The notes beneath the pieces were generated by a model. That model searched no databases. It was given only the letters and a program-made list of their open reading frames with translations, and was not told the origin of the DNA. Shown here one piece after another: positions 51,877 through 60,916 of a stretch of DNA of 64,000 bases. Source of the stretch: Lacticaseibacillus daqingensis (GTDB lineage: Bacteria > Bacillota > Bacilli > Lactobacillales > Lactobacillaceae); contig NZ_RHOH01000002.1 in the NCBI RefSeq assembly GCF_003946115.1, positions 434,001-498,000 on the forward strand. The letters run 5' to 3'. Position numbers and translations under genes: made by a program. The first letter of the stretch is position 1. Every line of letters begins with the position of its first letter.

Positions 51877-53030
51877 TTGTGTGCCTCCCCGGGTTCGTTG
51901 AGCCCCCGCGCCAACCGCGCCAGTCCATCCGCCAACCGATTCGGCGGACACGCAATGTTCAGCCGCAGGTAGTGGTTGCCATCGCCGCGGTACGCGTCAC
52001 CGGCGGACACGATCAGGCCGGTGGCCGCCCGGAGCTGGTCGGCCAGCACCGTGGCTTTTTCGTGCCACGCCGAGACGTCCAGCCACATCAGGTACGTGGC
52101 GGCCGGCGGCACCACACGTAGCGCCGGCAGGGTTTGCGCCAGTGTCGTGCGCGTTGTAGCAATGTTGGTACGTAGCTGATCCTTCAGCGCCGCCAGCCAC
52201 GGGCCGCCAGTGGTGTAGGCCGCGATGGTGCCCGGCACCGCCAGCAGGTTGGGTTCGTCGAGGCGATAGGTCGCCAACGCCTGGGCGACTTGCGCCCGCA
52301 GCGTGACGTCCGGTACGATCGCCGTAGCCGCGTGCAACCCCGCCAGGTTGAAGGTTTTGCTCGGCGAAACCAGGGCGATGGCCTGATCCGTCACGCTGGC
52401 GATCGGCACGTAAGGCGTGCCGCTGAGCACTAAGTCGCCGTGGATCTCATCGGCCACCAGCAGCACGTCATGCGCCTGGCACAGCGCCGCGATACGCGCC
52501 AGCGTGGCCTTGTCCCACACCTGCCCGATCGGGTTGTGCGGGTTGCAGACGATCATCATCGTGGTGGTCGGGGCGGCGAGCTTGGCCGTCAAGTCGGTCC
52601 AGTCGATCGCGTAGCGGCCGGCCCGCTGGCGCAGATCACTGCGAACGACTTGACGCCCAGTCGCCTCGATCGTGCCGAAGAATAGATTGTACACCGGTGC
52701 CTGCACCAGTACGCCGCTGCCCCGTGGTGTCAGCGCACGGATCAGCGCGCCAAGCGTTGGCATCACCCCGGCGGCAAACAGGCACGCTTCCGGCGCCAAG
52801 GCCACGCCATGCTGCTGGTCAAACCAGGTGCATACGGCCTCGGCATAGGCGGGGCCCGGCGTCTCGTAGCCATACGCGCCATCCGCCAGTCGCGCGGTCA
52901 GGGCCGCGGTGATGCTGGGTGCCGTGGCAAAGTCCATATCGGCGATCCACATCGGCAACTCCCCCGGCGCCACCCGCCACTTGATCGAATCGCTCCCGCG
53001 TCGGTTCGGCGCATGGGTAAAATCAAACAT
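51873..53030 (-). CDS. MalY/PatB family PLP-dependent C-S lyase (aminotransferase class I)
   Basis: A 385-residue PLP enzyme. MWIADMDFATAP, YGYETPG and CNPHNPIGQ are MalY/PatB signatures; the PLP lysine is in VSPSKTFNLAGLH. Members usually cleave cystathionine (beta-lyase) and may also act as aminotransferases or regulators. GGGAGG precedes the ATG. It is encoded between PadR/DUF1129 and a small membrane protein. Confidence 0.92.
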   Translation of the reverse strand: MFDFTHAPNRRGSDSIKWRVAPGELPMWIADMDFATAPSITAALTARLADGAYGYETPGPAYAEAVCTWFDQQHGVALAPEACLFAAGVMPTLGALIRALTPRGSGVLVQAPVYNLFFGTIEATGRQVVRSDLRQRAGRYAIDWTDLTAKLAAPTTTMMIVCNPHNPIGQVWDKATLARIAALCQAHDVLLVADEIHGDLVLSGTPYVPIASVTDQAIALVSPSKTFNLAGLHAATAIVPDVTLRAQVAQALATYRLDEPNLLAVPGTIAAYTTGGPWLAALKDQLRTNIATTRTTLAQTLPALRVVPPAATYLMWLDVSAWHEKATVLADQLRAATGLIVSAGDAYRGDGNHYLRLNIACPPNRLADGLARLARGLNEPGEAHN

Positions 53031-53042
53031 GTTCAGGCCTCC

Positions 53043-53873
53043 CTACTTTTTGGTCATGCTGCGGGTCCAGTACCAGTTGATCGCAATCACGACGGCGACC
53101 GCCCCGATGAGCAGCCCGATGGTCAGCGCGTTCATCTCAACGGGGTGTTGCGCATCGTACAGCGCGAACGCGGCAAGTCCGGCCAGCAACAGGGTCATCA
53201 CCATCAGCGGGAGATTGTTGGCGTCCTTTTCCCGCGCGAGAAACACGAGGTAGCCGCCTGTGACCAGCGCCAGCAGGCCGTAATCCCAAGGCGTCGGCAC
53301 CAGGATCGGCCAGATTATCGGCTTGCGCAGATACAAGAGTAGCATGATGCCCATCACCGCAATGAAAATCAACCCCACCAGTCCACCGGCGACCTTCGGC
53401 TTGCGCAGCCACTTGTTTTGCGGGTAAACGGTCGCGCGAATGACCGCGAAGATGGCCGCGATGCCCAGCGCCTCAACCACCGGCACCAGCAGGAAGCTGA
53501 AGCCGCTCAGCATCATCCCGGCCTTGGTGGCGCTGCCGCCACCCAGCAACAGGAATACCCAGCTCAGGCCGACAATCAGGCCCACCAGTGGCAGGTTGTC
53601 GCGCAGCCGCTGCTTGGGCAGCGTCGCCATGATCTCATCGGCCATCGCCTTGGGACTATCGCCAAACAGGCTGCGCGCATCCTCGCCGGCCGCCTCGGCC
53701 TCCAGCAGGTCCTGCATCATGCTCAATAGGGCCTGGTTGAGGGCCTCCTCATTGAACCCGAAGCTCCCGAAGCCAAAGTAGGTCCGCAAGTCGCTCATAT
53801 ACTGCTGGTCCGCTTCCGTCAACTGCGGTTCCAGCCGGTTCATTTCATCGCGGTACTCGTCAGCCTTGCTCAT
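53043..53873 (-). CDS. DUF1129 family membrane protein
   Basis: A 276-residue protein: an acidic N-terminal helical region of about 90 residues (DEYRDEMNRLEPQLTEADQQY), followed by six or so membrane helices. This is the DUF1129 layout, commonly found behind a PadR gene in lactobacilli. It overlaps padR by 14 bases. Its role is unknown, though PadR-coupled membrane proteins often respond to envelope stress. Confidence 0.82.
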   Translation of the reverse strand: MSKADEYRDEMNRLEPQLTEADQQYMSDLRTYFGFGSFGFNEEALNQALLSMMQDLLEAEAAGEDARSLFGDSPKAMADEIMATLPKQRLRDNLPLVGLIVGLSWVFLLLGGGSATKAGMMLSGFSFLLVPVVEALGIAAIFAVIRATVYPQNKWLRKPKVAGGLVGLIFIAVMGIMLLLYLRKPIIWPILVPTPWDYGLLALVTGGYLVFLAREKDANNLPLMVMTLLLAGLAAFALYDAQHPVEMNALTIGLLIGAVAVVIAINWYWTRSMTKK

Positions 53874-54198
53874 CCGTATTCACCCTTTCCAAAATCGTCT
53901 CGACATGGCCCACTAAGGTCTCCCACTGCAGCTTGAAGTCGCGCACCGCCTGCCAGCCCGCAGGCGTCAGCCGGTAGTACTTGCGGTCCGGCCCGTCCGG
54001 CGACGGCCGCATGGTGCTGATCAGCTCGCCGTTTTGCTCCAGCTTCGCCAACAGCGGATACAGCGTGCCCCCCACCAAGTTCTCGAAGCCGTTCTCGCGC
54101 AGCGCCTGGATCAGCTCGTAGCCGTAGACCTCCGCCGGCCCGATCAGGCTCAGGACGCACCCCTCCAGCACACCCTTGATCAGTTGTGATTGTTTCAT
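53860..54198 (-). CDS. PadR family transcriptional regulator
   Basis: A 112-residue winged-helix PadR protein: KGVLEGCVLSLIG, YGYELIQALREN, the wing GGTLYPLLAKLEQNG and RKYYRLTPAGW. ATG at 54198 with AAGGCGG; the extra upstream residues in the open frame do not match PadR. It probably represses its own operon with the DUF1129 gene through the CTAAGT elements at 54228-54272. Confidence 0.9.
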   Translation of the reverse strand: MKQSQLIKGVLEGCVLSLIGPAEVYGYELIQALRENGFENLVGGTLYPLLAKLEQNGELISTMRPSPDGPDRKYYRLTPAGWQAVRDFKLQWETLVGHVETILERVNTDEQG

Positions 54199-54227
54199 CT
54201 GCTCACCGCCTTCTAGGTTGTTTTCCC

Positions 54228-54272
54228 ACTTAGTAAGGTACACCCGATCGGCTAAGTTGTAAAGCCACTTAG
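54228..54272 (-). promoter_or_regulatory. padR promoter with repeated CTAAGT operator boxes
   Basis: Minus-strand TTTACA (54258-54263), 17-base spacer, TACCTT (54235-54240). CTAAGT/ACTTAG (54252-54257 and 54267-54272) brackets the -35 as an inverted repeat, and a further ACTTAG (54228-54233) lies beside the -10. PadR proteins bind such palindromes, so autoregulation is likely but inferred. Confidence 0.6.
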
Positions 54273-54275
54273 CTC

Positions 54276-54313
54276 AAAAAAATAAAACTGCCCACCAACG
54301 ATCGTGGGCAGTT
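54276..54313 (-). terminator. Terminator after recO
   Basis: A 10-bp perfect stem (54286-54295 with 54304-54313), then TTATTTTTT on the minus strand; the stem ends at the recO stop codon. Confidence 0.9.
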
Positions 54314-55095
54314 CACTTGGGGGCGCGCGGCGGGAGTTGATCCTGCCACTTGCTCATCTGGTCCAAGAAGCGCTTGGCCTTCGGGGTGACGCCGACCATG
54401 TCGCTGTAAATGCGGTCGAGCACCCGCCGCAGCTCCGCCTTGGTCGCATCTGACACCTGGATCGAGTGCAGCTGATGCAAGTCGAGCACCGAGAAGCGCC
54501 GCAACAGATACAGCGCCTTGGGCTGCACATGGTAACGGTAGTGGTCGAGATCCCAGTGCGCCTGGCACAACAGCCCCCCGTACTGCTCGGAAAAATCCAG
54601 CGGCAAGTCGGTGCGCCCGTCCAGCACGCAGCCGCGCCATTCGGGCTGCACCCCGAACGCGCCGAGCAGCTGCACCTCAGCGATGTTGGTCAGGATCGCG
54701 GGGTCGACGCCTTCATCGATCAGCGTGAGCGCCGTGGCGGCGAAGTCGTACCAGCGGCCCAGCGACTCGCCATCCGGAAACGCTTGGTCGATCAGGGCCA
54801 GAATGTAGGTCGCGTAGGCGTTCAGCGTGATGTCCCCGGCGATCGCCTGAAACTGCTTGGCGTCCTTGACCGTAGTCATGAACGACAGGCCATCGGAGTT
54901 GATGCTGCCGACGTACTGCCCCTGCGTGAACGGGAGGATACCGGCCGCCATGCGAAACCCGGGCTTGCGGGCGCGGTTGAACATAAACATCTTTTTGCCA
55001 AAGCGGTCGGTCATCAGCTTGACCAGCATGTCCGATTCGCGGTAATTGTGGCGCGCGAGCACCAGCCCGGCGAACTCGGCGTCCACGCGGGTCAT
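54313..55095 (-). CDS. recO: DNA repair protein RecO
   Basis: Recombination mediator that helps RecA load on SSB-coated DNA. The 260-residue protein has the RecO N-terminal OB-fold (AGLVLARHNYRESDMLVKLMT...), then a helical C-terminal domain with a degenerate Cys site. It starts one base into the era stop (TAATG) and is ended by a terminator; in many lactobacilli glyQ would follow here. Confidence 0.94.
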   Translation of the reverse strand: MTRVDAEFAGLVLARHNYRESDMLVKLMTDRFGKKMFMFNRARKPGFRMAAGILPFTQGQYVGSINSDGLSFMTTVKDAKQFQAIAGDITLNAYATYILALIDQAFPDGESLGRWYDFAATALTLIDEGVDPAILTNIAEVQLLGAFGVQPEWRGCVLDGRTDLPLDFSEQYGGLLCQAHWDLDHYRYHVQPKALYLLRRFSVLDLHQLHSIQVSDATKAELRRVLDRIYSDMVGVTPKAKRFLDQMSKWQDQLPPRAPK

Positions 55096-55997
55096 TACCG
55101 CAGTTCCTTCATGTTGTAGCCGAGGCTCTTCAGGTAGGCGTTATTGTCGCGCCAGTTCTTCTGCACGCGCACCCAGAGCTTCAGGTTGACCTTTTCACCG
55201 AGAAGTCCTTCGATCTCGCGGCGCGCGCGGGTGCCGATCTGCTTGAGCATGGCCCCGCTTTTACCGATAACGATGCCTTTTTGCCCGTCACGTTCGACGA
55301 TGATGTAGGCCTCGATCTGGAGCTTGCCGGTTTCGGAGCGATCCTTCATGCGTTCGACCTGCACGGCCACGGAGTGCGGGATCTCGTCGTGCGTCAGGTG
55401 CAGGATCTGCTCGCGGATCAGCTCGCCGACCACGAAGTACTCAGGGTGGTCGGTCAGCTGATCCTCCGGGTAGTACTGCGGCCCTTCCGGCAAGGCCTGG
55501 GTCAGGTCGTGCAGCAGGTCTTCGACATTGTTGCCTTCGGTCGCCGAAATCGGGTAGATGCCCGCGAAGTCGTGCGCGTCCTTGAAACCGTCGATGAACG
55601 GCAGCAGGTCATCCGGGTGCACCAGGTCAATTTTGTTGATCAACAGGTAAACCGGCACGTGCACGTGGGCCAGCTGATCCAGAATGTACTGGTCGCCGGG
55701 GCCCTTTTTCTCATCGGCGGCCACCATGAACAGCACGGCGTCGACTTGGTTCAGCGTCGACAGCGCGGCCGTGTCCATGTAGTCGTCCAGCGCGTTCTTG
55801 GGCTTGTGGATCCCCGGCGTGTCGACGAAAACGATCTGCGCCTCGGGCTCGGTGTAGATCCCGTTGATCTTGTTGCGCGTGGTCTGCGCCTTCGGGGACA
55901 TAATGGCGATCTTTTCCCCTAAAATGCGGTTCATAAACGTGGACTTGCCGACGTTGGGCCGGCCGATGATGGCAACGAAGCCAGAATGATGTGTCAA
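55095..55997 (-). CDS. era: GTPase Era
   Basis: Ribosome-associated GTPase for 30S assembly and 16S rRNA maturation. The 300-residue protein has G1 [10 protein letters not shown]3 DTPGIHK, G4 NKID and a C-terminal KH domain ([20 protein letters not shown]). The start codon is TTG at 55997, overlapping the cdd stop (TTGA). Order cdd-era-recO is conserved in firmicutes. Confidence 0.96.
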   Translation of the reverse strand: MTHHSGFVAIIGRPNVGKSTFMNRILGEKIAIMSPKAQTTRNKINGIYTEPEAQIVFVDTPGIHKPKNALDDYMDTAALSTLNQVDAVLFMVAADEKKGPGDQYILDQLAHVHVPVYLLINKIDLVHPDDLLPFIDGFKDAHDFAGIYPISATEGNNVEDLLHDLTQALPEGPQYYPEDQLTDHPEYFVVGELIREQILHLTHDEIPHSVAVQVERMKDRSETGKLQIEAYIIVERDGQKGIVIGKSGAMLKQIGTRARREIEGLLGEKVNLKLWVRVQKNWRDNNAYLKSLGYNMKELR

Positions 55998-56383
55998 GCG
56001 AACATGTCTCCCTTCTCGAATGCACCGGGCAGGATCTCGGCCACGGTGGTCTGCTGGGTCACCCCGTGCAGATTAGTCAGTGTCACCGGCGCGTCTGGCG
56101 AAAAGAATTCCGCCATCACCTGCCGGCAGGCCCCACACGGCGACACTGGGCCCGGAGTGTCAGCAACGACCGCGATCGCGTCCAGGTGCGTGTAGCCGGC
56201 CATCACCGCGGCGAACATCGCGTTGCGCTCGGCGCAAAGCGACAGCCCGTAGCTGGCGTTTTCGATGTTGCAGCCGCGAAAAACGTGGCCGTCCACCATC
56301 ACCGCGGCACCAACGGCAAAGTGCGAGTAAGGCACATACGCACGCTCGCGCTGATCAATTGCAGCTTGAATCAAGTCATCCAT
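55994..56383 (-). CDS. cdd: Cytidine deaminase
   Basis: Deaminates cytidine and deoxycytidine (pyrimidine salvage). The 129-residue protein has the zinc site [10 protein letters not shown] (Cys, Glu) and PCGACRQ (two Cys), with [12 protein letters not shown] at the N-terminus. The ATG has AAGGGGGA-like sequence upstream. The 458 bases before it, up to dgkA, hold a fold-back repeat instead of the usual direct join. Confidence 0.95.
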   Translation of the reverse strand: MDDLIQAAIDQRERAYVPYSHFAVGAAVMVDGHVFRGCNIENASYGLSLCAERNAMFAAVMAGYTHLDAIAVVADTPGPVSPCGACRQVMAEFFSPDAPVTLTNLHGVTQQTTVAEILPGAFEKGDMFA

Positions 56384-56434
56384 GTAAAGTCCCCCTTTTA
56401 TTTAAAAACCAGAGTGAAGTGGCTGACCGGCTCC

Positions 56435-56611
56435 GGCCCAGCCAGCGATACTTCTAGCTCCGGCGGGTGGCGGCGGAACGCGTGGGGCTCTCTGGAGCCA
56501 AAGTACGGTCTCCAGACCCGCCCTTGCTGTAAGCCGGCAAAGAACGCCGACTAACAGCAATCTCACGCTGGCTCGCCACCCGCCTGCGCTTCCAGTATCA
56601 CTGGCTGAGCC
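56435..56611. repeat. Fold-back (MITE-like) inverted repeat between cdd and dgkA
   Basis: Arms 56435-56471 and 56575-56611 are 37 bases long and match 30 of 37 positions as an inverted repeat. The 103-base centre holds nested hairpins: GGCTC/GAGCC (56486-56499) and TTGCTGT/ACAGCAA (56524-56560). A further 9-bp hairpin lies at 56736-56769. The gap has no convincing gene (an 83-residue open frame at 56402-56653 lies across the repeat). The stretch near 56494-56506 shares GGAGCCAA-GTACG with the 49861 repeat. Confidence 0.65.
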
Positions 56612-56841
56612 TCCGCACGTTGTTCGCAAATCGTACCGCCCACTAAACGCCAAGCAAGTTCACAACGCGCCATTACCTGCCCTAGCTGACACACATTTCA
56701 GTGTCAACTTTAAGCAGTAATCCCCAAACGGGCTGCACGACGTAACAGGCTCGTCTGTACTACGTCGTGACGTAAAATAAAAAATGTAACGAAGCATCAA
56801 AATCCCGGTACAATTCGCGCCGCTAGCCAGTCGCCCCGGCG

Positions 56842-57234
56842 CTACCCCACCAGTCGCCAAGCCACCGGCAGGAACACGTACAGCCCGCACACCACGGCGA
56901 TCAGCGCGGCGATCAGCACGGCGCCGGCCGACATGTCCTTGATACGTTTGGCACGCACGTCGAAGCGCTCGCCGACGACCAGGTCCACCACGGCCTCGAT
57001 GATGGTGTTCCAGAGCTCGGCAAGAAAGACGAGTAGAATCGCGATCAGCAACAAGAACCAGTCGAAGCGGCTGACCCGAAATACCGCCGCCGCTGCCAGC
57101 ACCACCAGCGCGAACACCGACTCGCGCCGGAAGTTGCCTTCATGCAAGAAGGTGCCCCACAGCCCGTCCATGGCGTGCTTGGCGGACTCCAGCCAGTGAT
57201 GGTTCTTGGCGATCCGCTTATCGCGTGAGGCCAT
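56842..57234 (-). CDS. dgkA: Diacylglycerol/undecaprenol kinase (DgkA type)
   Basis: A small integral membrane kinase; the firmicute enzyme usually phosphorylates undecaprenol, which links it to the isoprenoid operon at the start of the window. The 130-residue protein has three membrane helices and the conserved AELWNTIIEAVVD and DMSAGAV segments. Its start lies inside the end of ybeY (17-base overlap). Confidence 0.93.
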   Translation of the reverse strand: MASRDKRIAKNHHWLESAKHAMDGLWGTFLHEGNFRRESVFALVVLAAAAVFRVSRFDWFLLLIAILLVFLAELWNTIIEAVVDLVVGERFDVRAKRIKDMSAGAVLIAALIAVVCGLYVFLPVAWRLVG

Positions 57235-57676
57235 AGGCGCTCAGGATCTTTTCTTGCAGCGGGATCATGACCGCCTCATCGTCGGCTTGAATGTGGTCGT
57301 AGCCGTTCAAGTGCAAGAAGCCGTGGACTACGGTGTAGCCGAGCTCGCGTTCAAAGGAGTGGCCGTAATCTTCCGCCTGGCGGGCCACCTGGTCGGGATC
57401 GATGAAGAGATCGCCGATATTGCGCGGAATGTCTTCGAAGCCGTGCAGCTCCTCGTCGCCTTCTTCGATGGCAAAACTGATCACGTCCGTCACGCGGTCG
57501 GTGTCGCGGTACTCGCGGTTGATCCGGTTGATCTCGGCGTCATCCACGATGGTGATCGACATTTCCGTGTCGTCCGCCAGCTTGAGCTCGGTGCCGGCAA
57601 AGGCCACCAGCTTTTTGACCAGGTCCGTGTGCGCGGTGGTCAAGCGCTTGTCATCGTCAAACAATTCTAGGTCCAT
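57218..57676 (-). CDS. ybeY: Endoribonuclease YbeY (16S rRNA maturation)
   Basis: Zinc-dependent RNase needed for 16S rRNA 3'-end maturation and ribosome quality control. The 152-residue protein has the metal motif HGFLHLNGYDH (about 120-130), plus FAIEEGD and NIGDLFID. AAGGAG precedes the ATG. Placed between yqfF and dgkA as in other firmicutes. Confidence 0.95.
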   Translation of the reverse strand: MDLELFDDDKRLTTAHTDLVKKLVAFAGTELKLADDTEMSITIVDDAEINRINREYRDTDRVTDVISFAIEEGDEELHGFEDIPRNIGDLFIDPDQVARQAEDYGHSFERELGYTVVHGFLHLNGYDHIQADDEAVMIPLQEKILSAYGLTR

Positions 57677-57688
57677 GGGGCAATCTCC

Positions 57689-59818
57689 TTATTCTGCGTC
57701 GGGTTCTGTGTCTTTGAGTTTCGGGTATTCAATGCGGTTATAAAACGTGCTGGCCAGGCCGTCGTTCAGCGACTTCTCGACTTGGCGGAGCTGACTGACG
57801 GTGATCGGGGCCTCATCGAACTGCCCGTCCACCAGGCGCGCGTTGATGATTTTGTGCACGAACGCCTGGATTCCAGCCGGGGTAGGGTGGGGCATCGAGC
57901 GCACCGCGGCCTCGCAGGTGTCCGCAATGTTGATCACGGCCGCCTCCAGTGTCTGGGGCTTAGGCCCCGGATACCGGAACGTCGGCTCTTCCGTGGTGGG
58001 GTCCGCGTTTTTGGCCGTCACGTAGAAGTACTGCATCAGCGTGGTACCGTGGTGCTGGGCGCAGACATCGATAATGAACTGTGGCATTTTGCGCGCCTTG
58101 AGCATCGCTACACCATCTGTGACATGGGCAAAAATGATCTGGGCAGACTGCTGCGGCGTCAGCGCATCATGCGGCGACACGTACCCAGCTGGCATGTTCT
58201 CGGTGAAGTACAGCGGTCGGGTCAGCTTGCCGACATCGTGGTAGTAGCACGCCACGCGCGTCAGCATCTGCCGCCCACCCACAACGGCCACCGCGTTGGC
58301 AGCGAGGTTCGCCACCATCATGCTGTGGTGATAGGTCCCCGGCGCCTCCTCCAGCAACCGCTTGAGCAGCGGATCGTTGGGGTTAGATAACCGGTTGAGG
58401 GTGAAAAGCGCATCATCGTGCCACAGCAACTCCAGGTACGGGGTGACCCCGATGGCCAGCAGGTAGCCGAGGAGCTGCCCAACCAGCGTGAAGCCGAGCT
58501 GCTGCCAAGTCGCGGGCCGAGCAAAGTTGGCGCCTTGCAGCAACATCAGTGTGAGGGTCAGCGCCAAGTTGACCCCCAGCACCCAGAAGGCCACACGGCC
58601 GAACACATCCGTCAGCCGGTCATGCGAGATCATCACGGCCAAGAGGCCTGTGGTCAGGTACGTGACCGCAGTTCCGGCCGTAAAAATGTTCCCGGTGGTG
58701 GAGTAAAAGGCAAAATACGCCAGCATTGTCTGCATCAGTGCGCCGATGAGTGCCATGCGTCGCCCGATGAACGTCCGAAGCAACAGCGGCACCACCGCCA
58801 CCGGCAGTAACAGGGTCAGATTGACCTGACCGGTTTTGGTCATCACGCGCAGTCCCAGCATCAGTCCCAGCATGATAAGCATCAACGCCGCGTACAGCGT
58901 GGCGTACTTAAGCCTCAGAGCGGGCGCGTACTGGGCTAAGAGCACCGCCAGCATGCCGAGCTGCACCAGCACCACCAAGGCGAGCGCGATGACTGGCGTG
59001 GGCCGGCCGCGCTTGGTCAGCCCCAACACAGCCAGCTGGTGCATCGCCGTGCTGTCGACGAGGTGCCCTTCTTGCACGATGACCTGCCCCTGCAGAATCA
59101 AGACGGGATTGACTGCGGCCACGGCCGCAGCCTGCTTGGCTTTGGTCTGGTTGCTATCAACCAGCTCGTTGGGCACCAGCGTGGTATCGACAAGCGTGAG
59201 CGCAAGGCGGGCAGCCCCCGCGGTCAGGTCTGCCGTTGCGATCGCCTGCTTGGCACTGGCCTTGGCATCCGTCAGCGTGCTGGGATCGATGCGGCCGCTC
59301 AGCTGAGTGGTCAACGCGCTGGTCGCCGCGGTGAACAGCGCCTCGCGGTCGGCTTTATCCAACCCGAACAACCCCTGATAAAACGCCGTGTCGTACTGGT
59401 AGAAATAGTCGTAATCCGCCTTTGGGTACGCAGCTTTGAACGCGCGGGTCAACGCCGCGGCGGTGGGCGCCTTGTAAGTCGTTTCATCCCCAGCTTTCTG
59501 CGCAGCCGTCGCTTCGCTGGTTACCGTGGCTGCCACCGCTTTTTGCAGGCGCTGCAACTTGTCCAGTTGCTTACCCGCAATGCTACTGTCATAGGTGTAC
59601 ACCGGGGTCACTGCATTTCTCGCCGCGGTACGCACCTCTTGCGTGCGCGCCTGATCCTGCACCGTCTGCGTGGCGATGATGGTCTGACGCGCCACCGTGT
59701 TCACGTTGACCGCTAACGGCTGCGGCAGCACCTGCCACAACAGGAGCAGGAAGCACGCCACACTGAACAAGCCAAGCACCAGCCCTGTCAGCACTGGACG
59801 TCTGATATGCCGCGTCAT
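57689..59818 (-). CDS. 7TMR-HD cyclic-di-AMP phosphodiesterase (PgpH/YqfF type)
   Basis: A membrane HD-domain hydrolase that degrades cyclic di-AMP. The 709-residue protein has an N-terminal helix, a 7TMR extracellular domain (about 40-270), seven membrane helices (about 280-470) and a cytoplasmic HD domain: HHSMMVANLAANAV and YYHDVGKLTRPLYF. The order phoH-yqfF-ybeY-dgkA is conserved. GGAGGTG precedes the ATG. Confidence 0.94.
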   Translation of the reverse strand: MTRHIRRPVLTGLVLGLFSVACFLLLLWQVLPQPLAVNVNTVARQTIIATQTVQDQARTQEVRTAARNAVTPVYTYDSSIAGKQLDKLQRLQKAVAATVTSEATAAQKAGDETTYKAPTAAALTRAFKAAYPKADYDYFYQYDTAFYQGLFGLDKADREALFTAATSALTTQLSGRIDPSTLTDAKASAKQAIATADLTAGAARLALTLVDTTLVPNELVDSNQTKAKQAAAVAAVNPVLILQGQVIVQEGHLVDSTAMHQLAVLGLTKRGRPTPVIALALVVLVQLGMLAVLLAQYAPALRLKYATLYAALMLIMLGLMLGLRVMTKTGQVNLTLLLPVAVVPLLLRTFIGRRMALIGALMQTMLAYFAFYSTTGNIFTAGTAVTYLTTGLLAVMISHDRLTDVFGRVAFWVLGVNLALTLTLMLLQGANFARPATWQQLGFTLVGQLLGYLLAIGVTPYLELLWHDDALFTLNRLSNPNDPLLKRLLEEAPGTYHHSMMVANLAANAVAVVGGRQMLTRVACYYHDVGKLTRPLYFTENMPAGYVSPHDALTPQQSAQIIFAHVTDGVAMLKARKMPQFIIDVCAQHHGTTLMQYFYVTAKNADPTTEEPTFRYPGPKPQTLEAAVINIADTCEAAVRSMPHPTPAGIQAFVHKIINARLVDGQFDEAPITVSQLRQVEKSLNDGLASTFYNRIEYPKLKDTEPDAE

Positions 59819-59838
59819 TCGCTCACCTCCACGCCTGA

Positions 59839-60798
59839 CTAGGCGTTTTCGCCGTACGCTTCAATAATTCGCGCCACCACCGGATGCCGCACCACATCAC
59901 TGGCCGCAAATGTGGCAAACCCGATATGATCGATGTCCTTGAGGATGTCACGCGCCTGAATCAGGCCACTCTTCTGATTGTTTGGCAGGTCGATCTGAGT
60001 GATGTCGCCGTTGACGATCATCTTGGAACCAAACCCCAGCCGAGTCAGAAACATCTTCATCTGCATGCGCGTGGTGTTTTGGGCCTCATCCAGGATGGCA
60101 AAGGCGTTGTCCAGCGTCCGGCCACGCATGTAGGCCAACGGCGCGATCTCGATCACCCCACGGTCGAGCAGCCGGTTGGTGTGTTCCGTGCCGAGCACCG
60201 CGTGCAGGGCGTCGTAGATCGGGCGCAGGTACGGGTCGACTTTTTCCTTCAGGTCACCGGGCAAAAAGCCGAGGCTCTCACCGGCCTCAACCGCCGGCCG
60301 CGTCAAAATGATCCGCTCGACCTCACCGGCTTTGAGCGCCGCCACCGCCATCACCACGGCGAGGTAGGTTTTCCCCGTCCCCGCCGGCCCGATGCCAAAG
60401 GTGATGTCGTTGCGCTTGATGGACTGAATGTACTGGCGCTGGCCGAAGTTCTTCACTCGGATCGGGGCGCCCTTAGCGTCGCGGATCAGGGTCTCGCTGT
60501 ACATATCCGCGAAGTACTCCAGCGTGCCCCGCTTGGCCATGTTGATCGCACTGGCCACATCCTGCGGTGCCACCTTGATCCCGCGCGCCATCAGCGCCGT
60601 CAGCTGTTCGATCAGCTGATAAGCTAGGCTTGCATTCTCGGTGGTGCCACTGATGCGCAGTTCTTGACCGAACGGCGCGATCAGCACGTCCAGCCCTTCC
60701 TCGATCAGCTTGAAGTGCTGATCATTGATGCCCGCCAGCTGGATCGCCTGTTCGGCGTCGGCCAGCGTGATGTTTTTTTCCGTTGCGTTTTCTGGCAA
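59839..60798 (-). CDS. phoH: PhoH family ATPase (YbeZ type)
   Basis: A 319-residue PhoH/YbeZ ATPase, thought to act with YbeY on RNA. Walker A is GPAGTGKTYLAVVMA (about 137-151), followed by TRPAVEAGESLGFLPGD and Walker B AFAILDEAQNTT. The start is a TTG at 60798 with a G-run seven bases before it, which is somewhat uncertain. An extended -10 (TGC-TAAAAT, 60835-60843) lies upstream. Confidence 0.93.
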   Translation of the reverse strand: MPENATEKNITLADAEQAIQLAGINDQHFKLIEEGLDVLIAPFGQELRISGTTENASLAYQLIEQLTALMARGIKVAPQDVASAINMAKRGTLEYFADMYSETLIRDAKGAPIRVKNFGQRQYIQSIKRNDITFGIGPAGTGKTYLAVVMAVAALKAGEVERIILTRPAVEAGESLGFLPGDLKEKVDPYLRPIYDALHAVLGTEHTNRLLDRGVIEIAPLAYMRGRTLDNAFAILDEAQNTTRMQMKMFLTRLGFGSKMIVNGDITQIDLPNNQKSGLIQARDILKDIDHIGFATFAASDVVRHPVVARIIEAYGENA

Positions 60799-60916
60799 CT
60801 CGTTGCCCCCAGTACTTAGGTTGTCTTTCCCACCATTTTAGCATAAAACGCCAGAGCGATGGGACGCAATGGCCGCGAGTCAAAAACAGACGGCCGCAGC
60901 CGCCTGAATGGACTCA

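Noticed and set aside
56402..56653. 83-residue minus-strand open frame between cdd and dgkA
   Set aside because: It spans the fold-back repeat, has low-complexity composition and no convincing ribosome site.
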